DNA from: Siphlonurus alternatus
Lineage: Eukaryota; Arthropoda; Insecta; Ephemeroptera; Siphlonuridae
Direction of reading: 5' to 3'
DNA: 64,000 nucleotides
Assembly (NCBI GenBank): GCA_949825025.1
Contig: OX463785.1
Span: 9,983,971 to 10,047,970, forward strand
Under the pieces are notes generated by a model. It saw only the letters and a list, made by a program, of their open reading frames with translations, was not told the DNA's origin and did not search any database. Shown one piece after another: positions 1-15,300 of the stretch. Position 1 is the first letter of the stretch; every line of letters starts with the position of its first letter. The position numbers were made by a program, and so were the translations under genes.

Positions 1-162
1 AGTACATATTGATCAATCATAATTTGACTGTAGAGCCTGTGAACGTTAAGAACAAAATTAAAAATTGAGATATATATAAGGAAAAAAGTAGCTTATAAAT
101 TAATTTCGTGACTGATATTAGAAAACCTAGAAAAAAAAAGTAATAAAGCCTTAAAATTTCAT

Positions 163-298
163 AGGTTGAAGATCTTTGAGACGTTGCATGACTATGACGT
201 CACAGCGGGGGTGTTAGAGAGTTCAAAAAATATGAAAGAAATTTATACGTACTTACCTGACTCGAGTTCCTCTATCCAAATACATATTCAATAAAAAA
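163..298. repeat. Part of a hairpin repeat (family B', with central TGACGTCA)
   Basis: Shares ACGTTGCATGACTATGACGTCA, in pieces, with copies at 47965-48250, 51655-51972 and 61337-61588. It lies in the CPD intron before exon 346-515. The left arm is decayed. Confidence 0.45.
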
Positions 299-345
299 CT
301 GCAGGTTGTTCATTGTAAGAACTCTGTTTTTGTTTTTTTCTTCAG

Positions 346-3300
346 ACGAGCCAAGGACTGCTGTGAGAACGCCCCTACTCCTGATGACTCGTTGTTCAAA
401 GAGCTCGCCACGGTGTACGCCAACAACCACCTGACGATGCACCAGGGTGCGCTCTGCTCTGGAGACAACTTCACTGGCGGAGTCACCAATGGAGCCTACT
501 GGTACAACGTCAAGGGTGAGTGTGAGAAATGGCAACACCGTACAAGTAACTACATCACTTTTTTGTCATAGATTCACTTTGCAGACATGGGTTGTAAATG
601 TTTTGAATAGAAGGAATCATGCTAGGAAGTTCAGTAGCAAATTTAAATAGACTTCTAACAATGAGCTGGTTTCATTCAACTGGTTACCGAACCTTCAACA
701 ACAATTTTCTAAAAAAAAAAAAAAGAAAAAACATGCCTTGGCATTTTAAAAAAAATAAATAAATAAAAAATTATTGATTTGGCTACATCACATCTTAAAA
801 ATGTTCTATCTTACATTTTTAAATTATTAAAATTAAATTTAAAACATTTCCCCGAACAGCCTGGCTTGTCACTTTGACGAAGCTATTATTCAATGTTGTC
901 AAAAGTGTTAGCGCAGACCATACGCTGGTCAAGCAGCAGTTTCTTCACAGCTAAAAAAGCACTGCTTACAGAGACATCTACTTGGAGGTACTAAAATTCC
1001 CTCCTGATCGCTTGTTACAGGGGGCATGCAGGACTACAACTACCTGCACTCCAATTGCTACGAGGTGACGTTTGAACTTTCTTGCTGCAAGTTCCCTCCC
1101 GCCAACACTCTCTCCACGGAGTGGGGCAAGAACAGAGAGGCTCTGGTGACCTTCATGGAGGCCATTCACTGGGGGGTCAAGGGTGAGTACACATCATACA
1201 TACATAACAAGACACCATAACCCTTACGGGGTAAGCCAGTAGCATTATTTCCTCGTCCGTCCACAAATAAATCTCCACAGCACATCAATGACTCAAAAAT
1301 TACAATTCAAGTTTTGCTACTGGTATGTGTTCTTTTTTTATTTCGTGTTGTTAAAAAAATTTAAATAATTTAATGTTCTGAAGTTGTTCAACTCCATATT
1401 GTCGTAGTAGTGCCTAAATCTAAAGTTGATATTGCATGACTTATCAAATTGAGATTGGATATTTAGCCACAATCTATCAAGGTCAGGTTGAATATTTAGA
1501 TGCTACCATTAAGATATACCTGGTGCAGTACATATTTTTTATTTCATTTTTATTTCCTATTTTTGTTTAAAATTCCCCATTATCGTTGTGTTAGTGTTTT
1601 ATTTGCCAAAGTTCAATTAAAATGTTTTAAAGTAGAGGTAACGCCAAATGGTTTTTCGTAATTGCGTTTTTTTATTACTGAAAAACCTTCTTTAATTACT
1701 CACGAATGTGTCTGTAAAATATTGTAGGGCCAACCCACGAAAAATATTTAGAAAATTGAATCTTTAAATGCTTTGTTTTTACATGGTAGCAATGGCAGCA
1801 ACACGAAAATTCCATGTTTCTTGAGATAAAGTATTTTTTTACTCAATGACGCGATTCGTAATCGCTTAAATAAAACATGGAAATAAGCACTTCGATTATC
1901 AATAAAACTTTTTAGCACATAATTTTTTGGTATTCCCACGAAAAAAAATTAGTAAATCGGGTCTAAAGTCGAACATATTTGCTGAAAAGTAGAATTTAAA
2001 ATGTAACGCGCTGCTCGCAGCGCCTCTGGCGGCCAGCATCGGCTGGCACCAACCGTCTCGAGGTCTTGACGCGATGTTTTTGTGGTCCCATATTACTGTA
2101 TATTTACGAATGAAATCAATGAAATAAGGTAAAAAATCATAATGGCAGTTACTTATTTACTTTTTAAGCTCACAAGTGAATGATTTTAATAAGGAAGTTT
2201 GTCCTGAGATTAAAGAAAAGTTTGAATTTACTTTTACCCGCCAATTGTTGCTTTTAATGTTACGCGCGTAAATACCAAACCAGGAAGTAATCAAGCTCAC
2301 TCTCATAAAGTTCACTTAAAATATTAATATTAACTAATAAAGAAAGAAAAATAGTAATACACTCTTTAAAAAATACGAAAAATGGCTGGAACAACATCAG
2401 GTGCAATATTATTTTCTTCTTTTTATTTTTAGTTGTTTTCTGACTAATGTCATTTACTCCACTTTAATTAATAATAAGTTATTTATTGAACACAAAGACA
2501 GTGTACAAAATAGATTATAAAATATAAAAGTTTTTGAATTACTGATTTTTGAGCTATTTTTCTATGGGCAATTTTAAAACTTTAGCAAATTAAACACTAC
2601 CACGATGTAGATAATTGTAGGGATGCGGGTGAAGGTGAACCCCACCAACACCCAAGTAGGGAAAATTAACCTCCAAATAAAATGTACTGTCTGTAGATTG
2701 GCTATATATACTTCTGTTTGAAGCCAACGTGTGATGATTGCAGGCGTGGTTCGGTCTGCGGAGGATGGCTCCGGTCTGTACGGTGCCCTGGTGACGGTGC
2801 AGGACATCAAGCACAACGTGACCACCTCGCGGAGGGGGGAGTTCTGGAGACTACTGCTCCCCGGAGTGTACCAGCTGCAGGCCTTTGCTCACGGGTCAGT
2901 AACCAAGGAATTTACGGAAAAGAGGTTCCAAGTCAGCTGATTTTCTTTGATGTTCCTCTTTTTTAGATTACAGTATGTAAAAAAATAATACTGCAATACT
3001 TAGCATGAAAACAAGTTAAAAAAATATAATTCTTGCTTCTAAGTTTGAAAAAACAAAAACACAAAACAAGGGAAATGGGATAAAATATGTCTTTTCAAAG
3101 TACTGCAGATACTGAGAAAATAAATTTGAAAATGTACATTTTTTTTTTTTTTTTTTTTTTAATGGCTAGAAAGCTTGCTACTGAGGAAAACTTGAAGCAG
3201 CTATATAAATCTTTTGTAATCCCTCTCCCCCTCTTCCCTCTTTCTCTTCAATTTACAGCGTTAAAAAAATGTGCAATGAAAGTCTTCTTCTTCTTTTCTT

Positions 3301-6300
3301 ATGCCCTTTGTTTTGGCGTTTAAGCCATTTTACTTCTAGCAAGCCAATAGAGATAGGATTCCTGCTCTTCCCGCTTCATGTTGCCAGGCAACAAGTCAAG
3401 TTCCGCTTTTAATGCAGAGCATCTAAATAGATGCCCTCTGTCTTGGGGTTCTTTTTTACATAATTTACAAATGTCACTATCTTGGATTTTAAATCTCTTC
3501 TGGTAGCATCCAAGATAGTCATGGCCTGTGTCTAATCTAAATTTAGCAGTGTCTGTGAGTCTATTGTAAATATGAGTTTTAGCTAATTTTAATATAAGGT
3601 CTCCCCATACTTTATCACTTCCTTGTTTTTTCCAGTCTAGATCAACTTTTTGTTTCACTGCACTATTGATATGAGCTTGAATTGAGTAAATGGAAATATT
3701 TGTTGTTGGCTGTGTTATCTTACTGCCCATCTTGGCTAAATAGTCTGCTTGTTCGTTACCATGAATATTACAATGGGTTGGTATCCACTGTAGAACTAAA
3801 GTTGTTGTGTCTGTTAAAACTAAAACGAATTATCTCATTCACTCTCCTTTTTTATTATCCATGAAAAACTTGTCCCATACAATTTGTATCTTCCTTCTCA
3901 GGTTTGAGCCGAGCAAGCCCGTGATTGTGACGGTCACGTCAGAAGGTCCCAAGTGGCTCGAGTTCTCTCTTCAGCCTCTGAAGAAATCCGCAGCAGAGAT
4001 TTCCCAACATGCAGCGTCAAGCAGCGCAGGTAACACCCTTGCCACCTTATGTGCTACTCTGTGTGCATCCATCAACCATGCCCTGGGCTAGATCTGTTGC
4101 AAATTCTCTGCATCAGTTTTTTAATAAACAAACATGTATTTTTAATTATAACGCCATGATAAAAATTAATATGATGACTTTTTCAATAATAAAAACAATT
4201 TGATGTCATAAATTGTAAAGAGATTAAGAAAAAAAATGATAAAAACATCAAATTGGCTAATGGGACCGTATTACAGTATTTTGATTTTGTATGAAATTTA
4301 AAAGTACAATGTCCCTCATTATTTAATTAAATTTTTAATTTGGTTTCGTTTATGCCAATATTATTACACTAAAAAATTAAGAAGAATAAAATGTTTAGAA
4401 ATTTATTCTTATTTTAAACAATTCAAGTAATTTCTCTTTTAATGAATACTGTGTGGAAGGAGTTCAAAACGTAAATGTGTGTCATATTACTGCCTCTACA
4501 ATGAAAATACCGTCCATTCAAATACAAGGATTTCAATGTATGCTCATTTAAAATTGTATGAAATTTTTAAAACATCATGAATAGAGAGTATCAACTTCAA
4601 AAAAAATTTATTGCAAAAATAGAGGGTGCAAAGTTATGCCACTCTAATTTTTAGAGACCGGGAGGTTTTACTAAAAAGTTTTGCCGAGGTTGGGTTTGAA
4701 CCCACGCTCTTTTTAGGTTCTATCCTTTAAGTAGGAGAGGCGCTTAGAGGCGTCACTTTCTCCCTACTTTCAATAATTTTTTTAAAAATAGTTCCCGGGC
4801 TCTAAAAAATCTGAAAAAAATCAGAGTAGCATAACTTTGCACCCTCTATCTATTTCTGTGATAAAAATTTTAAGGTCAATACTCCATAGGCTGTGCAGTC
4901 TAGAACTGTATGGTAGCTTAGTTTTTATTGTTCCTTTAACAATAGCTTCTTTAGTTAATGTTATAATTATTATTATCCTGAAACACTTATCAGGTACAAT
5001 TATTGTTAATATGCCATTCAAATGCATTAGTTTACATTTCAGTTTGTATTTTTTTGTTAAAAAGTATTAATGTCATGTCTATTTTTTTTCTCCAATCAGT
5101 TCAATTAAATAAAAACAACAAAAATTACATGCACAAAATTAATATGATGAAAAATTAAATTAATTTTACTCATTAATTTTAAGTGCTTATTTATGTTGTA
5201 TTAGTGATGATCAAGGGTGGAAAGTAGTGGGGATGGAAAGGGTATTTTGAAGATCCAGATTTGAAAAGTATGACCCATCACACCCCCTAACATCCCCAAA
5301 TTAAAATTAGTGTGCTAGATCCACCCTTGACAAAGATATTAGGAATGTTTATCTCTGTGCTGTGATTGGTCGATATCAACAATGAGAATACATATCTATG
5401 ATTAAGCAAAGACTTGTATTGTAATGTTATTAGGCACTACTATTACTTATTTTTTTATTATAATAATTTAGATAATTATTTAATTCAGAAAAGTGATTTT
5501 CTCGGCATGTATAGTTCTGGTTTTAACATTGGAATAAATTTATATTTTATTCTAGAATTGAAATTTCAAAACAAATGTTTGTTCTAGTATTTATTTACAT
5601 TTTTTTAAAATATTATATTAAACAAAAGTTGTATACATTTATACAATTAATACTATTATTATACTATATTAATTTAATAGACATATAACATAGAGAAAAT
5701 TAATGGTATTAAAAACAAACAAAAATCAATCAAATTTATATTTTTTAATGTTATAAAAAAAATGAATTTTTGAGGAGTGGATTGTGGTGGGTTGAATTAA
5801 AGGCATATACTGTAATCATATTTGTTTTCGTAGAAATTATCTATTGCTTCATCATGAGGTTTTCATGCAACTATAGCCCTTATAACATATTGCATATGTA
5901 TATGGTTTTTAAGGTAGAGATAACGTTGATCAGCTGTTTGACGTAGGTCCCTTTGAATAACATGTAAACCTTAGCAAATTCACAAAAATTCAATAATGTT
6001 TTTGATAGGCTTTTTGATAGGCAGATATTAGTGCCTAAAAGACACAGAAAAAGTTTCAAAACAATTTAATGAGCCGATTTTTTTTAATTATGTTCAAATA
6101 TAAACTAATATTGTACTTCTTTCAACTCTTTGGTGTAGTGGTTAGTACACTTGGCTCTCGTCCGAGAGGTACCCGGTTCAAATCCCGAACACGGCAGACT
6201 TTTCGCGACTTGGGATGGGTGTGACTGGCTACTAGATGAAGAAGTTGGTAAGAGGAAGGCAGCTTACGGCTGTTTATACTCCGCTGGGGTGATTAAGACC

Positions 6301-9300
6301 GCGGATTGTTGTGCAAACAACATGCGTGCCCCACTTAGAAATGGTACTCAACTGTCTGGCGTGCAGACTGGGTATTAGGAGCCCCAGAGAGCACTGTGAA
6401 CAATGTTGAAAAACAAGTTCCGCCATTGGTAACCAACCAACCAATCTAAATAAGATAACTGTTTGTAGTAAATTGAATATTATTTTGCTAAAATCTTGAA
6501 GCAAAACTTATTGTAAAAATTTGCATCAGCAAATGAGATTATTAAGTAAATCTCTGCTGGACAATAATTGTAAATATATGATTTAATATATAAAAAAAAA
6601 AAAGTTTGTCTCTCCATGGGAAAGCCCTATGCTGAAAATTAAATAAATTAATTTAAAAAAATCGGCTTGTTAAATTGTTTTGAAATCTTTTCTATGACTT
6701 TTAGGTACTAATATCTGCCTCTCAAAAAAATTCAGAATTTTTGCAAATTTGCCAAGGTTTACATGTTCATCAAAGACACCTAGGTCAAACAGCTGATCAA
6801 CGTTATCTCTACCTTAATTGCATAAAAAACTTATGGTGTTTTTTTATATTCAAATTCTGGTAACAAATTGCCAGAGAAAGACAGTTAATGGCAACAATTT
6901 TCATAAACTGTATTGAATTTTCCATGAGAAATTTTGTAAGCAAAATAATATGACTGCATACATACCACCACTGGTATTGGAAATTATTAATATAAAGGAA
7001 TGTTTTAATGATTTTGTTTTCTAGTAATAAGTGATTTACAATTGACATTAAATTATAGTTAATTAAGGTAAATATCTACCTTATCATATTGATATTATGT
7101 ACCTACAAGTGAAATTATTATTACCACTTGTGAAATTTTAGTATCATATTGATGCTACTTATGTTCAAATATCCTAAATAAATCCTATAAGCTTATTGGA
7201 AGAAAATTGAAAGTACAGTATATAAATTTGAATAAAAAAAGGTTAAATTATAACTTGAGTTCATGAACTTGTTATTAATATTTTTTTCTATTAAAAAAAT
7301 TGAAAAACAAATAAAATAATTATACTGTTGTCTTGAGAATTGGTGTTTCTGTACAGATAATACTGTCTTCTTGTGTATGATAACTAAGGGAGAAGATATT
7401 AAAACTCAAAATTATGACAGTACCATCTGTGCGCTATACTATTTTCATTCTTTACTTCTTGTTAAATAACATACTGTACATTATCCTGGAAATAACAAAA
7501 GTCCTGCCATATATGGTAAATATGTTGCCATAAATCACATAAGTCAATTAATATAAGCTGTGACTTAAAGTGCTTCAGCACATTTTTTTTCTAGATATAA
7601 ACAAACTAAGGAGATTTATTGTTTAGACAATTACATTCATGTGACAGTGTTTAACGATGCCTCATAAGAATAACATTATCCGTCATCAACGGATCCGTAT
7701 TAAACACTGTCATGTGTACGTAGTTACGTAGTGATTATTTCTTTTGGTTGTGGGATAAGGTTTTTAATTCTATTTTTATTTTACTTCACTAACAACTTTT
7801 GCATTTTTTATTCTAAATAGCAAGATCATACAAAACACTATTTTTAAATTTATGCCTCAATTCATTGCTGTATAAGTGATCTTGCTAGGCTTTAATTGAT
7901 AAAATATTTGCTTGCGCTTAATTTTTTTATTTCATTTTACGCTTTGCACTTACATGTATTCTTATTATTTAAGCAAAAAAATTAATTTTATAAATTAAAT
8001 TGTAGAAAAATAAAACAAGACACTAAAATAGTAGAAAATACTATGTTAAAGCAACAATAATTAGTTTTATTACTAATTTAATATGTAATATATTTGAGAA
8101 AACATGTTGAAAAACTGTCGTATGTCTTCTTAATTCTGAGCTCTCGAAGTGATTGTAAAGTCTAATCAGGGATGAATTTTGGCAATGTTGTGCAAGTTAA
8201 AACATTACATGTTACGAAACTCTGTTGCCTTTAAAAATCTATAACTTTTGTACTTATATTTTGACAACTTAACTATTATCTAAAGCTTTAACTGGGATTG
8301 TGCATTTTTGTAATTCTACAGGGGCTGTTTTTATAAACTTTTTTGATTACTCATAACAAACGTAATTATAAAGTCAATTTACTTGTCAGATATCTAACTA
8401 GGCTCTAAATTAATCAAATTTTTTTTTTTTTTCAAATAACTCAAATTTGCTCATAAATACAAGTAGTATACTAAGCCTTTAACAAAGAGCTTTTTATATG
8501 CCATATTTTTGTAAACTAGACAACTTGCATGTATTGCTGACATTGTTTGAGATTGGTTAAATTAAAAAAATAATAAAAAGAAACAGAAAATTTTATCAAA
8601 TTTTGAATTAATAATGATTAATGGCACCATCCTTAGCAGCTGGAACACTGTTCCCATATTTTTTGTATACCTTAAAAATTTAAAAAAAAAAAAAAAAAAA
8701 ATCAAAGTAAAATCAAGTTTTTGAGATACATAGGACAGAAGTTGGAAGAATATCATTGGGACTGTGGTGACTTTGGTAAAAATTTAGTCAAATCAGCATC
8801 TAAAAAACACGGAATACTTAATAACTCAAAAACTTGATTCTATTAATTTTATTTTCATCCGGTTTAATAGTCAATTTGTCTCTTATGTATTGGTGTAAAA
8901 ATATTTTAGGTTTACCAGCTGGAAATAATTAGCAATGTCTGCCAATGGTGTCATTAATCATTAATTAGTGATGGCTATATTTAGTAGTTTAACCTACAAT
9001 AATGTAAAGAAGTCAATTTTTTTGAAATTATTTTTCTCATTGATCTCACTCCATTATAAAGAGGTGCGGGTGTTAAACATGAGATTCTTTAAGTACTGTA
9101 ATTAAAAAGAGAGAGAAAAGCATGCAAGTTGTCCTTAGTATTTAGGTACCATTTTATGTGTTAACTAATTTGGTACTATAATAATAAAAATCAGCAGATA
9201 AAATGTATGATCTATGTTGTGCCATGAGTCTCTCTGACAGTGAGAACAATTATAATCATTTGATGCTTTGGATTGTCAGTGAAAATTTTAATTTATATAT

Positions 9301-12300
9301 TTTAATTTAATTTATTATTTGTACTTAACAAATTTTAACAAAATTTTAAAAATGTGAAATGTATTTATCATTTTAAATAAAGAATAATCATAGATCATTA
9401 TATTTTATCTCTTTTTGTTTTCATTTAATATAACCTATCATAAAAATTTAGTTATTTAAGTTTATTTTTAGATGTAAAAACAAAAATTACCATAAGATTA
9501 GTACAATATATATGTGTATACAATAAAAATTAATATGAAAATACTGTATAAAAATTATTGGGGTCAAATTACTTTATTATTCACATTACATGAATTTATT
9601 ACAAAGATGGGACACGGATGCTTTATGTTCAAGGAAATCTAGTATTCTGATTGGCTGCCACATCTGATAATGACCAATCACATTGCACTGAATTTTTCTT
9701 AGCACAAAGAGACTGTCTCACATTTTTGTAGGATTTTCTTGTGGTAAATACTTGCTTTGATATAAAAAAATAACAATATAATTTAATATTATCAGCTACT
9801 ATATAAACTTTAAAATACACCCAAATACCCCATAGTTTTTAATGAATCCTATAGAGAAATTTTATAACGGAGATAAAATGTAGAACTATATTTCACAAAA
9901 ATATAGTTTATTGTAGTTTAAACCCTTGTAGTTTATAAATAAATTTCATTTTTCTATTTACTAATATTTATAAAACAGTCAGGAAAATAAGAAACCACTG
10001 TTTCCTGTTGGATATCCTGTAAAATTTAAATGATGAGTGTTATTTTTAAAACTTGAGAGGCCCTCATAATTGTTAGAGGAAGTCTATATTTATTGGTAAA
10101 ACATCAACAATACAATCAAATCAAATATAACAATAGATCAGACTACACTAACATTTCTGATCTGGGAATTATTTTTGAAAATTATTGTCTGACATCATAA
10201 AACCTGAAGAAAGAATAATCCTGTATTTAATATTAGCTTACTAGAAATAGTATAATGCCAAACATGAGCATAAGAAAGGAAGGAAGGAAGGCTAAAATTT
10301 GTTTACTATCTACAGTAAAAACTTGTTATTATGTAAAGTCAAGGGACCCAGGAAATTGGGTTTACCTTATATTAAGTTTTTCCTACTCTATACCTGCAAT
10401 ACTAATTAATTTCTACGGGGCCTTTACTCCGTTACTTAATATCGAGTTTTTACCTTATAACAAGTTACGTAATAACAAGTTTTTAATGTATTCTCACCTC
10501 CACTTCTGTTTGTTCTCAGATCTACTAAAGGCCGGACCAAGACTGGTGGTGGTCACCGCTCCCTCTAGAGACATCCACGGTTTCCCGATGTCGGTACAGT
10601 TCAGCCACCACGACTACGAGAGTCTCGAGGCGGAGTTGGAGATGTTGTCCAAGAACTTCCCCAACATCACGAAGTTGTACTCAGCGGGACGTAGTGTGCG
10701 CAGTAAAAAACTCTACGTGCTGGAGATCTCAGACAATCCAGGAGTGCACGAGCCAGGTATGAAAATGTTTGGAAATTATTGTATTATCTTTGGTAGTGAG
10801 AATTAAATACAGTAATTATATAAATTTTAACAGTAATTATTTCATTAAAAAATGTATTTGTTAGCATTTAAAAAGAATTTTATTGAGAAAAAATACCTTT
10901 TCTTTAATTATTTTGCTTGCAATTGTAATTAACACTACTGTATTACTGTCATTTATTATAACATCAATGATTTATTTTTTATTGTTTACATTTCAATTTT
11001 AAATCATTAGTTGACTGTAATTATAATTAATGTACAACTTTTGATACTCAGATTATTGTTACATCTCTGCCTGATTTTAATGAAGCTGCAACTCCAAAAT
11101 ACAAAGATGTAGATTTATAATGGACAACCTGCATGAAATTTTTTTATTGCAGAAATGAATAGAGGGAATCAAATTTTACTAACCTGATTTTTTTCAGATT
11201 TTTAGAGGTGAGGATGTATTGCTAAAAAGTTTTGCCGAGGTCAAGTTTGAACCTATTCCCCTTTTATTAAAGAAGTGACGCCTATTGACACCTCTCGCTG
11301 TACTTTCAATAATTTTTAAAAAATAGTTCCTAGGCTTTTAAAAATCTGAAAAAATCAGAGTAGTATAACTTTGCACCCTCTATTCATTTCTGCAATAGTA
11401 ATTAAAAAAATCATGCAGGTTGCCCGTTACTAGAGCTATTCATATCAAAAGAGCTCAATCACCATACAAAAGATTTTCACAAACAGAGCAAGAGTGCTGT
11501 AATGTTTAGACTATCCAAAGATTTTCATAACATTACAAAATTTCTTAATTTGTTTGCAGGCGAGGTTGAGGTGAAGCTGGTGGCAAACATGCACGGCAAC
11601 GAGGTGGTGGGTCGTGAGATGCTGCTGCTGCTCTCTCATTGGCTGTGTCAGAACTACGGCTCAGACCCACGGGCCAGTCACATTGTCAATAACACGAGGC
11701 TCCACATCATGCCTTCCATGAACCCGGACGGATATGCCATGTCCAGCGAGAGTGAGTACCATCATTTTGAATGCCAAATAATTTACATAATATAATAAAA
11801 GTTAATAAAAAGTTAATATCCTTGACGCCATTTTACCCTTTCGGGTGTGGCCAGGCCGATATTATTTAGCCTTTCCAGTAAAAGTTATCTTGCGACCATG
11901 CTGGGGCTTACCAGGCTCCCAGAACAATTTTCATATTATGTAATTATTAAATTAATTTTAACCTCTTCTTCTCCCATTTTGGAAGTTTTATCATTTCACG
12001 CAGTAACCTTTTTCTTATTTAGCAATTTTTGTGTATCAAACCACTATAAGCTACATTTTCTTTATGTAAAATTAGAATTAAAACCTATTTTCTTGTTTTA
12101 TCAACTCATTCAATATTTTTTACTTCTCCCATTTTCTTTCTACTTTTCTTTTCTTTAAAATCTAGAATTAAAACCTATTAAAATTTTCTGGGCATCAATC
12201 ACCCACCCTTTTCCAAAAATGTGAAACAAGTAGGCAAAACCTTCTCATAAATAAATTTGAAATAATTATTTTTATTACACTGTAGTTTGATCGTAATGGT

Positions 12301-15300
12301 TAATCTAGATATTAATTGTTTTTTTAAAAAGAATAAGATGTGCTTTGTTTAATCTTCAATAATACGTAACTTTGTATCTAATGACGTTGCACCTTGTTGC
12401 CAGATGATACGACAGACATGGTGGGGAGGACCAACGCTCATAACGTTGACTTGAACAGAAACTTCCCAGATCAATACAAAACAAATGAGGTGAGGATGCA
12501 GTATTTTAATTAGCAATAAAAAATTACATATCTAGTTTTGAAATGTGTTTATGTACTTCTTTTTGTACCTTCCATTTTCATACAACAAGATTTGTTGAAG
12601 GAAAAAAAAAAATGTATATGATAGTTTGTTTGTTTTCTAATTACGTGTATTTATTTTAAAATGTTTCCTTTCAAGAAAACTTCAAATCCATTTCTGTGTG
12701 TGAAGTTGAAATTTTCTCGTTTACAAGAAAAAATTGTATGCAAAATTGTATCATGTAAATACAGGCTTTAAAGAGAAGGTGATACAAATATATTTTATTT
12801 TACTCTATTTTAATTTATTTTATTTATTTAAATTTTTTGTTATTATTATTTTTTTTTAATTTACTGTACTTGACAACCAATAATGTTGCAGTACAATCGT
12901 CGTGCTGAGCCAGAGACTGTCGCTGTGATGGCTTGGACGCAGGCCCACCCCTTCGTCTTGTCTGCAAACCTGCACGGTGGCTCTCTCGTGGCAAACTACC
13001 CCTATGATGTCAACGCCCCTGGTCAAGCTCCCGGCCAGCCAAACTTGGCACCTGACGACGCGGTCTTCAAACACCTGGCTGACACCTACGCTCAAGTGAG
13101 TTGCTGACTTCACTCCAATAGAAAAAGTTTGTTTTGTACAGTATATAAAATTGAGGTAATGATAATGATGCAAATGTGTACTTGATATATTAATTGTGAT
13201 CTCTCTGGAATTTGTAGCAAACCGTGTTTATTTATTTTTGATATTTATTTTTTTATAGTGAATGAATTAAAAATGGAATTGTATCTGCATAATCTTAGTA
13301 AAATCATCTTACTTTTCACACTAAAAAGAAAACAATTAGCTTTAATTGATTTTTTTATACACTTCTATACTTTTCAATCCAATCAGCATATCTACAGTAT
13401 AAATACCCAACGTCAATAGTTGCATTACACAATGTAGTTGTTGGTATTTAATGTGGACTTACAAGAAACAAAATACTAGGAATTTGACTTATCAGAGACA
13501 AATTCCTAAACATCTCCCTCATCCAGAATAATGAGCTATCTGCTTACCACGATTTCATGGTAATAATGAGCTATCTGCTATTTTAGATGAGTGCAATTAT
13601 GATATGTAAATCATTATAAAATACAGCTCATTTTTGTGCTCACCTGAAATAGCAAGATGGCTTATTATTGCAATGAAATCGTGGTAAGCAGACAGCTCAT
13701 TATTCTGGACAAGGAACGACACAGGAACTCAATAATTAACCACCTCTTCGGTTCTCACATGTTTTTTTTTTCTCTCACATTCTCTCAAAATGATTCTCTT
13801 TCTTAAAATGTAAATTGATGTGGTAGCAGAAAAATATCCTAACTCCATTGTTAAGCTGGAAAAAAAAATACTAACTCCATTTTGCTTACCAATAGAGTTA
13901 GAGACGACAGAGAAACTCCATAAGTAACCAACTCCTTGGTTCTCACAGCACCACCCGGTGATGCACAGCGGTCCAGGCTGCTCCCTCCGTCCCGACGAGA
14001 AGTTCATCAACGGTACCGTCAACGGAGCCTCGTGGTACCCGGTGTCTGGAGGCATGCAGGACTGGAACTACGAGAGAGCGGACTGCTTCGAACTGACGCT
14101 GGAGATCGGCTGTAAGAAGTTCCCCCGTGCAGACACTCTGCCCAAATACTGGGAGGAGAATAGAGACTCTTTGTTGGCATACGTCGAGCAGGTTAGTTGG
14201 TAGATGAATTATATTGGTAGTATTGTTTATTAAAAGTTTGTTGGTACACTGGGGGCCAAGCTAAAGATCACATCTAACGACCCACAAGACAATGAAAAAG
14301 TTGCAATGTTGTCATTTCGTTGGCACAGCTGGAGCCAAACAATAGCAGCACTGCACTGTTTGGCATACTTTATAGGCTAGCTGCACTTGTGTTTGATGGG
14401 ATAGCTTGGCCTCCAGTGTACACTCCATTCAAATAAAAAAAATATCCTATCCAGCCATGTTATTTATAGCCAGATAGTTTAGTTTGATTCAAATGGAGTA
14501 TACAAGAGGCCTCCAGTGTACACTCCATTCAAATAAAAAAAATATCCTATCCAGCCATGTTATTTATAGCCAGATAGTTTAGTTTGATTCAAATGGAGTA
14601 TACAAGAGGAGGATCCAGATTTTGTACTTTTTTTTATCATAATAGTTATCTGAATTGGGAAATTTGTAAAAAAAATATACTGTATATAAAAGGAGTGCAA
14701 ATACAGTACTGTACAAGTCTTTTAAATCCCAGTAAACATATGTATTAGACCGGTACTTGCTAGTACTGACCCAACAGTCTCCACACTGAACCACTACTGG
14801 ACAGAGTTGTGTTTGCTGTGGTATGGTTTTTCATAATTTGTAAAAACTGCATACTGTACATCTTATGCTACAATATCAAATTACTTAATTTTATTACAAC
14901 TCTCTCTCTCTCTCTCTCTATTGGAGTTGCCTCTAAGTTATACTATTATGTTCCCAGGCTCAGATTGGTGTACACGGTTTTGTACTGGACGGTGCCGGCC
15001 TCGCGATTTCCGGCAGTACCATCTCTGTTGACGGAATCTTGCACAAGACTAGAGTGGCGAGGGACGGAGATTTCTGGAGACTCCTCACCCCCGGCCAGTA
15101 CTTCATATCTGCCACTGCCACAGGGTGAGTTGGGGGAGGGGTGAGAGAGGTATATCTCTTTATTAATTTTATATTCTGGCATATACAAACCAAGGAATGT
15201 CAAGATCTTATCACAACAGTATATTCTCTGGATTAGTATAAATAGTAAATTAAAAAAAAATCAGTAATTTTATATACATTTCTTTAAATTATTATCTTTA

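Larger units (their letters stand above)
346..4029 (+). other. CPD unit 1: C-terminal half of peptidase domain plus transthyretin-like module
   Basis: Exons 346-515 and 1021-1182 encode the back of a peptidase domain ([33 protein letters not shown]). The [14 protein letters not shown] stretch carries the catalytic-glutamate region. Exons 2744-2894 and 3902-4029 encode the transthyretin-like module ([22 protein letters not shown]). The zinc HxxE motif would lie upstream of the window, so whether this unit is active cannot be judged fully. What is visible is intact. Confidence 0.9.
4030..10519. other. Largest CPD intron (6.5 kb) between unit 1 and unit 2
   Basis: AT-rich and without a supported exon. 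It holds a family B hairpin (4584-4887), a short hairpin (5206-5334), a TTAA MITE interrupted by a SINE (5909-6817), a small foldback (7645-7712) and a family C element (10311-10487). Between 7713 and 10250 I see only AT-rich DNA with poly-A/T runs. Confidence 0.7.

Noticed and set aside
6128..6195. A possible tRNA gene
   Set aside because: A and B box-like sequences are present, but the cloverleaf arms do not pair properly and a SINE body follows. Annotated as a SINE.
13729..14055. A 108-codon minus-strand open frame over a CPD exon
   Set aside because: Antisense shadow of exon 13949-14191.
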